From: Rhodococcus sp. OK519
GTDB lineage: Bacteria > Actinomycetota > Actinomycetes > Mycobacteriales > Mycobacteriaceae
Assembly (NCBI RefSeq): GCF_003051005.1
Contig: NZ_QAOW01000014.1
Span: 1-47,863 of the forward strand
Direction: 5' to 3'
DNA: 47,863 nucleotides
This document shows positions 43,252 through 47,863 of the stretch, piece after piece. The translations under genes and the position numbers were made by a program. The notes below the pieces were generated by a model. The model saw only the letters and a list, made by a program, of their open reading frames with translations, was not told where the DNA came from and did not search any database. The number at the start of each line of letters is the position of its first letter. The first letter of the stretch is position 1.

Positions 43252-43983
43252 ATGACCCTCCACGACCTCGACACCGTCCCGAACACGGTCCTCGACCGCG
43301 TCGAACTGGTGCTCGGCGCCCTCGCCGGCGCCGGCGGCACGACCGTGGCGGACGTGGTCGGACGAACCGGCATCCCACGCTCGTCGGCACACCGCTTGAT
43401 GGAACGACTGGTCCAACTGGGGTGGCTCCGACGAGACGGACACGGGTACGGACTCGGGCTTGCGATGCTCGAGTTGGGCACGCTCGCGATTCATCAGGAC
43501 CCGCTTCGGGCCACCGCCCTGCCCCATTTGCACGAGCTTCATCGCAAGACGCGGCTGATGGTCCATCTCGCCGTGCTCGACGGAGACGATGTGATCTATC
43601 TGGACAAGATCGGCGGTCCTCGTTTGGAGTCGGCCCGCACTCGAGTCGGTGGACGCAGTCCCGCTCGCGAGAGCGTCATCGGGCAGGCGCTCATCGCGAA
43701 CACCTCCGCCGAAGGCATTGATTCCGACCGAATCCGAGAGCGGGGCTTTGTAATCGACCGCGGCGCCGCAACCGGTTACGGAGCAATCGGAGCTGTGGTG
43801 GGGCCGACCGGTTCGCGCGTCGGTATCTCCATCTCCGGACCACGCTCACACCTGCATTTCGATCCTCGGCACGTCTTCCCCCTGAGATCCGCTGCAAACG
43901 CGATCTGGCGGGCTGCCGACCCCGCTATCCGCACTCGTCACCGGTGGCAGACAAGCCTGTCCCACTCTGCATGCCGCGCCTGA
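43252..43983 (+). CDS. IclR-family regulator 1
   Basis: The 243-residue regulator has an N-terminal winged helix (about 11-70; recognition segment GIPRSSAHRLMERL) and the C-terminal IclR effector domain (MVHLAVLDGDDVIYLDKIGG and GRSPARESVIGQAL). AAGGAG lies before the ATG at 43252. An in-frame start 34 codons earlier lacks a binding site and is rejected. It follows the putative dioxygenase by 98 bases in the same direction and is probably its regulator or co-transcribed. The effector domain is shorter than in many family members. Confidence 0.88.
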   Translation: MTLHDLDTVPNTVLDRVELVLGALAGAGGTTVADVVGRTGIPRSSAHRLMERLVQLGWLRRDGHGYGLGLAMLELGTLAIHQDPLRATALPHLHELHRKTRLMVHLAVLDGDDVIYLDKIGGPRLESARTRVGGRSPARESVIGQALIANTSAEGIDSDRIRERGFVIDRGAATGYGAIGAVVGPTGSRVGISISGPRSHLHFDPRHVFPLRSAANAIWRAADPAIRTRHRWQTSLSHSACRA

Positions 43984-44050
43984 CCTCGGAGCGCTGCCGC
44001 ACCTGGTGTTCGGCCCGCCAACCTGCACGGTTGTGATTTGGATCACCCAA

Positions 44051-44080
44051 TGGCAGACTCTGCCATATAGGCAGAATCTG
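44051..44080. promoter_or_regulatory. Overlapping palindromes upstream of IclR 2
   Basis: The perfect palindrome TGGCAGACTCTGCCA (44051-44065) is interlocked with TCTGCCATATAGGCAGA (44059-44075). The second extends to CAGA/TCTG on both sides with one mismatch (44054-44080). Half-site GGCAGA or its complement occurs three times plus a partial fourth. It ends 17 bases before the IclR 2 start, so autoregulation is likely. Confidence 0.75.
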
Positions 44081-44096
44081 ACCCTGGAGGTCTCCT

Positions 44097-44960
44097 TTGA
44101 CTGTGACCAATCGCGACGACTCACCGAACGCCGTTGTCGATCGAGTCATCTCGGTCCTCAGCGCTTTCTCCGGATCCGATGCGTTGACCTCGTCCCGGAT
44201 CGCGCACAGGACCGGACTTCCGCGCTCGTCCGTGCATCGCCTGCTCCAGCGACTCGTGGAATTGGGCATCGTCAAGCGGGATGGCTTCGACTACCGCGTC
44301 GGCCTGAAACTCTTCGAACTCGGCAGTGTCGCTCTGGCGCAGCACGACGTGCACCAGGTCGCGATGCCGTACATGACCCGTCTCAGCCGCGCCACCGGAA
44401 TGAGCGTCCACCTCGCGACGCTCTCCGACACCGACGTGGTGTACATCGACGAGGTGTGGACCGACTGGGCCGGGCCGCTCCGTCGCGGCATCGCCCAGCC
44501 CGCGCACCAGACGGCATGCGGAAAGATACTCATGGCGTGCCTGCCGCCTGATGCCCGCCCGAGTATCGACTTCTCCGATGTCACTCCGAAAACCCGTTAC
44601 AGCATCAATTCCCAACGCGATCTCGATCGGGAATTGCGCGGCGTACGGGAGGCCGGACTCGCAACGACGCGCGAGGAGTACTTCCTCGGGTCCATGTCGA
44701 TTGCCGTACAGATCGGCCCCTTCGACCATGCGTCCACCGCGCTCTCACTCTGGGGGCCGATCGAGCGAATGCGTCAGGCCGAGATCGTGAGTCATCTCCG
44801 TCAGGCCAGTCGTGCAATCTGGAGTGCCGCACAGCAGGGGCCGGGTTGGGAGCGGCGAAAGTCGGTAATCAGGCCCCTACCCCATTCCAGCACTGAGCAT
44901 TTCAGTCGCTCGACGAACTACCGTCCCGCCCGGCGGGAAAACTCGTCCAGCGATTTGTAG
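44097..44960 (+). CDS. IclR-family regulator 2
   Basis: The 287-residue regulator has the winged helix at about 12-70 (GLPRSSVHRLLQRL) and a full effector domain (MSVHLATLSDTDVVYIDEVW, ACGKILMACLPP, GLATTREEYFLGSMSIAV). The TTG start at 44097 is supported by GGAGG six bases upstream. A GTG two codons later is possible. A C-terminal Ser/Arg-rich tail of about 35 residues extends beyond the domain. The strong palindrome array directly upstream suggests that it represses its own gene. It differs from IclR 1 and 3 mainly in the effector domain. Confidence 0.9.
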   Translation: MTVTNRDDSPNAVVDRVISVLSAFSGSDALTSSRIAHRTGLPRSSVHRLLQRLVELGIVKRDGFDYRVGLKLFELGSVALAQHDVHQVAMPYMTRLSRATGMSVHLATLSDTDVVYIDEVWTDWAGPLRRGIAQPAHQTACGKILMACLPPDARPSIDFSDVTPKTRYSINSQRDLDRELRGVREAGLATTREEYFLGSMSIAVQIGPFDHASTALSLWGPIERMRQAEIVSHLRQASRAIWSAAQQGPGWERRKSVIRPLPHSSTEHFSRSTNYRPARRENSSSDL

Positions 44961-45050
44961 AGCGCACCCAGCCTTGCCGCAGACACCGAAACCGTCGCGT
45001 CGTCGGCCGCGGCGGCGAACCCGGGCAGCCGGCATCAAGGAGGAGTTGCA

Positions 45051-45125
45051 ATGGCCTCGAGCCCCATACGGCAGGGACTCGCATTCGGATACATCACAGC
45101 GAACGATGCTGCCGAACACGGCTGA
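45051..45125 (+). CDS. Possible 24-residue leader peptide before IclR 3
   Basis: An ATG at 45051 has the best Shine-Dalgarno of the region, AAGGAGGAG five bases upstream. The frame runs MASSPIRQGLAFGYITANDA and ends four residues later in EHG at TGA (45123-45125). It overlaps the start of IclR 3 (45106) in another frame. It may be a short upstream ORF that couples translation to IclR 3, which has no good ribosome binding site of its own, or the remnant of a lost gene. No homologue is known to me. Confidence 0.4.
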   Translation: MASSPIRQGLAFGYITANDAAEHG

Positions 45126-45846
45126 CACCCGGCACGATGAGGGGCCGACTGCGGAGACGACCGAGTCCCACTCGTCCCGAGCGCCGCTCCTCGACCGAAC
45201 TGCAACTGTACTCGGCGCGTTCGACAGGCGGGGCCGGCTGACCATGTCCGACGTCGCGCACCACACGGGTCTCCCACGCTCGTCGGCCCACCGGATTCTG
45301 GATCAACTCGTTCGGATCGGCTGGCTCGCCCGCGACGACATGTTCTACTCGCTGGGAACACGGTTGATGGAGCTGGGATCCTTTGCCGTGGAACAAAACC
45401 AGATACTCGATGCCGCCGGCCCGTACCTGCGCCGACTCCATGATCGGACGGCACTCGTCGTTCATCTCGCAGTGCTCGACGGTACCGACGTGGTGTATCT
45501 GGGCAAGGTCGGCGATGTCCTCGCCAGACTGTCCCCGGTTCGCGCGGGAAGTCGCATGCCGGCCGGTCGGACAGCACTCGGCAAGGTCCTGACGGCCTAC
45601 TCCGGAGCACCGGGCAGCGAGTACGACGCGATTCGCGAAGCGGGGATCGCATTCGACCGCGACGGGAACGGGGTGGGGCTCGCCTGCATAGCGGCTCCCG
45701 TCGGGGCAGTGGGCTGCGTGCGAGCTGCTGTGTCGGTGTGCGGGCCCGCAGAGCACGTTGCCGTCACCGGACAACTCGTCACCGGCGTGCAGGACACGGC
45801 ACGGGCAATTCTGCGTCGACTCGAGGATCGTCGAGCGCACGTGTGA
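45106..45846 (+). CDS. IclR-family regulator 3
   Basis: The 246-residue regulator has the winged helix at about 28-84 (GLPRSSAHRILDQL) and an effector domain (LVVHLAVLDGTDVVYLGKVG, GRTALGKVL) with a compact C-terminus like IclR 1. The ATG at 45106 is assigned because the domain needs about 25 residues before it. No Shine-Dalgarno is visible there, and the nearby strong one serves the short overlapping frame at 45051. An in-frame ATG at 44974 would add 44 residues rich in Arg/Pro and is less likely. Confidence 0.83.
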   Translation: MLPNTADTRHDEGPTAETTESHSSRAPLLDRTATVLGAFDRRGRLTMSDVAHHTGLPRSSAHRILDQLVRIGWLARDDMFYSLGTRLMELGSFAVEQNQILDAAGPYLRRLHDRTALVVHLAVLDGTDVVYLGKVGDVLARLSPVRAGSRMPAGRTALGKVLTAYSGAPGSEYDAIREAGIAFDRDGNGVGLACIAAPVGAVGCVRAAVSVCGPAEHVAVTGQLVTGVQDTARAILRRLEDRRAHV

Positions 45847-45939
45847 GCGCTGCACCGGACCATGCGATCGGCCTTCCCGGCCGTAGAATGGGTGCGGCTC
45901 ATCGGCAGGTAGAACGAATATGGTGCGGAAGGACAGACG

Positions 45940-46545
45940 ATGCGGAGTGGGCACGCGGGCACGCTCGCCGAACGTCGGTACGCCGACGTCCGACTGGCGG
46001 TCGCGATAGCCGCACGCGATCTCTTCATCGAGAACCACTCCACAGCTGTCACGGTCGAGGCCATCGCCCAGCGAGCGGGCGTCTCCGAGCGGACCTTCTA
46101 CCGACACTTCCCGTCGAAAGCGGACCTCGTCACGCCACTGTTCGAGAGGTCCGCGCGGTGGCTGGTCGATGCTCTGCACCAGACCGAGCCGCCGCCCGCC
46201 GGGGTTGTACACGCGCTGGTCGACGTACTGACCGAACAGATGACGTCGGACTCCGAGGATTGGCGCGAACTCCTGGAACTGCTTGTACAGACTCCCGAGT
46301 ACCGGCTCCGCTGGGAGTGCGTCGACGTCTACCTCGTCGACGCACTCGCGGACTGGCTGGCAGCCAACTCGGTACATGACGACGACATCTTCACCCGGCG
46401 GGTAACTGCCCTTCTCATCCTGACGGCATCGCGCGCGTCCTATTCGGAATGGCTACTCCGACGGGACAACGCGGGAACCGACGAGTTGCGCACGCTCCAC
46501 TTCACCGCGCTACGCGCGATCGATCTGGGTTGGCAGCCCCGCTAG
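45940..46545 (+). CDS. TetR-family regulator beside the KshA-like gene
   Basis: The 201-residue regulator has the HTH region about 20-60 (VEAIAQRAGVSERTFYRHFPSKADLV), quoted in part as GVSERTFYRHFPSKADL, and a helical C-terminal domain. GGAAGGA lies before the ATG. It precedes the KshA-like gene by 230 bases in the same direction and is the nearest regulator to it. A TAGAAT box at 45882-45887 could be its -10. KstR-type regulators of steroid catabolism are also TetR proteins, but I see no specific KstR signature. Confidence 0.88.
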   Translation: MRSGHAGTLAERRYADVRLAVAIAARDLFIENHSTAVTVEAIAQRAGVSERTFYRHFPSKADLVTPLFERSARWLVDALHQTEPPPAGVVHALVDVLTEQMTSDSEDWRELLELLVQTPEYRLRWECVDVYLVDALADWLAANSVHDDDIFTRRVTALLILTASRASYSEWLLRRDNAGTDELRTLHFTALRAIDLGWQPR

Positions 46546-46650
46546 CACCGACCTACCGACCGCAGCACCTCGCGGAGGCCGCATCCCCCCGGCCCCGCTG
46601 GCGACGATCCGTCCGCTTCGCCTACTCAGTCTTCCCGATGTTCGAGAACT

Positions 46651-46667
46651 GTTCCATCCAGCGGGCA
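46651..46667. promoter_or_regulatory. Operator-like site 5, upstream of the KshA-like gene
   Basis: GTTCCATCCAGCGGGCA is the least perfect of the five sites. It and the following AATCG-n2-CTTCT match the same arrangement at site 4. Its 15-base core ends exactly 110 bases before the start codon (46776), as the core of site 4 does before 42095. Confidence 0.45.
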
Positions 46668-46708
46668 ATCGCTCTTCTGTCGTGCCCGGTTCGGCACTGA
46701 CGATGCGG

Positions 46709-46733
46709 TTGACACTTCTGCTGTCGGAGAAGT
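46709..46733 (+). promoter_or_regulatory. Possible -35 box overlapping inverted repeat before the KshA-like gene
   Basis: A consensus TTGACA (46709-46714) overlaps the inverted repeat ACTTCT/AGAAGT (46714-46719 and 46728-46733, eight bases apart). No good -10 is visible at 17-18 bases, which may indicate an activator-dependent promoter. A protein bound to the repeat could block or assist polymerase. Confidence 0.4.
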
Positions 46734-46775
46734 CGGTTCGTCTCACCGACGGCAGCACAGCCCACGGAGGACACC

Positions 46776-47863
46776 ATGACTACAAGCCCGACGGAGATGT
46801 CACCGACCGACGAGGTTCGGATGATCGAGGCAGCTGCGGCGCCCACCCGTTTCGCCCGCGGATGGCACTGTCTCGGCCTCACGAAGGCGTTTCGTGACGG
46901 AAAGCCACATCAGGTCGACGCCTTCGGCACCAGCCTCGTGGTGTTCGAAGATTCGAAGGGGAACCTGAACGTCCTCGACGCATACTGCCGCCACATGGGC
47001 GGGAATCTCGCCCAGGGGTCCATCAAAGGCGATTCGGTCGCCTGTCCCTTTCACGATTGGCGTTGGGGCGGCAACGGCAAGTGCACCGACATCCCCTACG
47101 CCCGCCGCGTACCGCCGCTCGCGAAGACCCGTGCGTGGACGTCCCTGGAGAAGAACGGCCAACTCTTCGTCTGGCACGACCCGGAGGGGAACCCCCCGCC
47201 GGCCGAGGTGACCATCCCGGACATCGAGGGCTACGGCTCCGACGAGTGGACCGACTGGACGTGGAAATCGATCCACATCGAGGGTTCGCACTGCCGCGAG
47301 ATCGTGGACAACGTTGTCGACATGGCGCACTTCTTCTACGTCCACTACTCCTTCCCGAAGTACTTCAAGAACGTCTTCGAGGGCCACACTGCGACCCAGT
47401 ACATGCGCTCGACCGCCCGGGGCGACATCATGCTCGGCACCAACTACGACGACCCTGATGCCGAAGGCCGCTCGGATGCGACGTACTTCGGCCCGTCGTA
47501 CATGATCGACTGGCTGGAGAACGACTCGAACGGCCAGACGATGCGCACCGTCCTGATCAACTGCCACTACCCCGTCACCTCGGACTCTTTCGTGCTGCAG
47601 TACGGCGTGATGGTCGAGAAGCTTCCGGGCCTGTCCGACGACGAGGCCGCCGGCATCGCCGCACAGTTTGCGCAGGGGGTCGAGACGGGCTTCGAGCAGG
47701 ACGTCGAGATCTGGAAGAACAAGGCGCCCATCGACAACCCGCTGCTGTCCGAAGAGGACGGCCCCGTTTACCAGCTGCGTCGCTGGTACCAGCAGTTCTA
47801 CGTCGACGTCGAGAACGTCACCGAGGACATGACCAAGCGCTTCGAGTTCGAGATCGACACCAC
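46776..47863 (+). CDS. kshA: Rieske oxygenase, 3-ketosteroid 9-alpha-hydroxylase oxygenase (KshA) type, 3' truncated by window
   Basis: The first 362 residues are present. KshA proteins are about 380-400 long, so only the end is missing. The Rieske [2Fe-2S] ligands are C71, H73, C90 and H93 (YCRHMGG and CPFHDWRWGG). The non-haem iron site is H185 and H190 in NVVDMAHFFYVH with D309 in EQDVEIW. DEWTDW, EGSHCREIVDNV, YFKNVFEGH and INCHYPVTSDSFVLQ are close to KshA sequences I recall. KshA hydroxylates C9 of 3-ketosteroids with reductase KshB, opening ring B. No reductase gene is in the window. ACGGAGGA precedes the ATG. Rhodococci carry several KshA paralogues with different substrates, so the exact steroid is open. 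Confidence 0.88.
   Translation, partial: MTTSPTEMSPTDEVRMIEAAAAPTRFARGWHCLGLTKAFRDGKPHQVDAFGTSLVVFEDSKGNLNVLDAYCRHMGGNLAQGSIKGDSVACPFHDWRWGGNGKCTDIPYARRVPPLAKTRAWTSLEKNGQLFVWHDPEGNPPPAEVTIPDIEGYGSDEWTDWTWKSIHIEGSHCREIVDNVVDMAHFFYVHYSFPKYFKNVFEGHTATQYMRSTARGDIMLGTNYDDPDAEGRSDATYFGPSYMIDWLENDSNGQTMRTVLINCHYPVTSDSFVLQYGVMVEKLPGLSDDEAAGIAAQFAQGVETGFEQDVEIWKNKAPIDNPLLSEEDGPVYQLRRWYQQFYVDVENVTEDMTKRFEFEIDT

Noticed and set aside
41654-43390. 578-codon minus-strand frame opposite the ATPase and putative dioxygenase
   Set aside because: It spans several plus-strand genes and their intergenic gap, has no recognisable domain, and reads as antisense of well-formed genes.
28600-47863. Integration of the island by a transposon or phage
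   Set aside because: No transposase, integrase, insertion-sequence ends or tRNA attachment repeat was seen in or beside the island. Base composition is similar by eye to the core region.

Overview
The window is a GC-rich actinobacterial chromosome segment, most likely from Rhodococcus or a close mycolic-acid-producing relative. The main argument is gene order. From holB to acs the order holB, topA, small conserved protein, cspA, DUF1998 helicase, Tad pilus genes, ssd, HAD phosphatase, conserved protein, dppDCBA, acs matches what I recall of M. tuberculosis Rv3644c to Rv3667. The two non-coding RNAs known from that stretch in mycobacteria also appear at the same places: 6C RNA between ssd and the HAD gene, and an Ms1-like RNA after the HAD gene. 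No database search was possible, so names rest on motifs, recall and synteny.

Layout. 1-300: leader and possible promoter of an rRNA operon running leftwards out of the window. 368-974: two tiny genes and tRNA-Thr(CGT). 1038-9113: replication, topology, cold-shock and helicase genes. 9072-13739: a tightly overlapping seven-gene Tad (Flp-type pilus/secretion) operon on the minus strand. 13740-15358: 6C RNA, HAD phosphatase and Ms1 RNA. 15359-16111: a protein resembling a degenerate Fic domain. 16237-23956: a dppABCD peptide importer operon that also carries a CoA-transferase and an amidohydrolase. 24230-26158: acs. 26225-28545: a secreted beta-propeller protein divergent from a TetR regulator.

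28600-47863 is an accessory catabolic island. A minus-strand block encodes an MFS transporter, two short-chain dehydrogenases, two SnoaL/NTF2-fold proteins, an HSL-type esterase and an orphan branched-chain-amino-acid-type binding protein. A plus-strand block encodes a VOC protein, a complete second dipeptide-type ABC importer, a protein with possible non-haem iron dioxygenase residues, three IclR regulators, a TetR regulator and a Rieske oxygenase of the KshA (3-ketosteroid 9-alpha-hydroxylase) type cut by the window end. The enzyme set fits import and degradation of an ester- or ketone-bearing alicyclic, steroid-like compound. The substrate is inference.

The most notable observation is a family of five 17-bp operator-like sequences (consensus near TGTCCrnTnAnCGGAc) placed before the SDR operon, between MFS and VOC (two copies), before the putative dioxygenase and before the KshA-like gene. 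The last two lie exactly 110 bases before their start codons. With a separate palindrome array before the second IclR gene, this suggests a local regulon that ties the island together.
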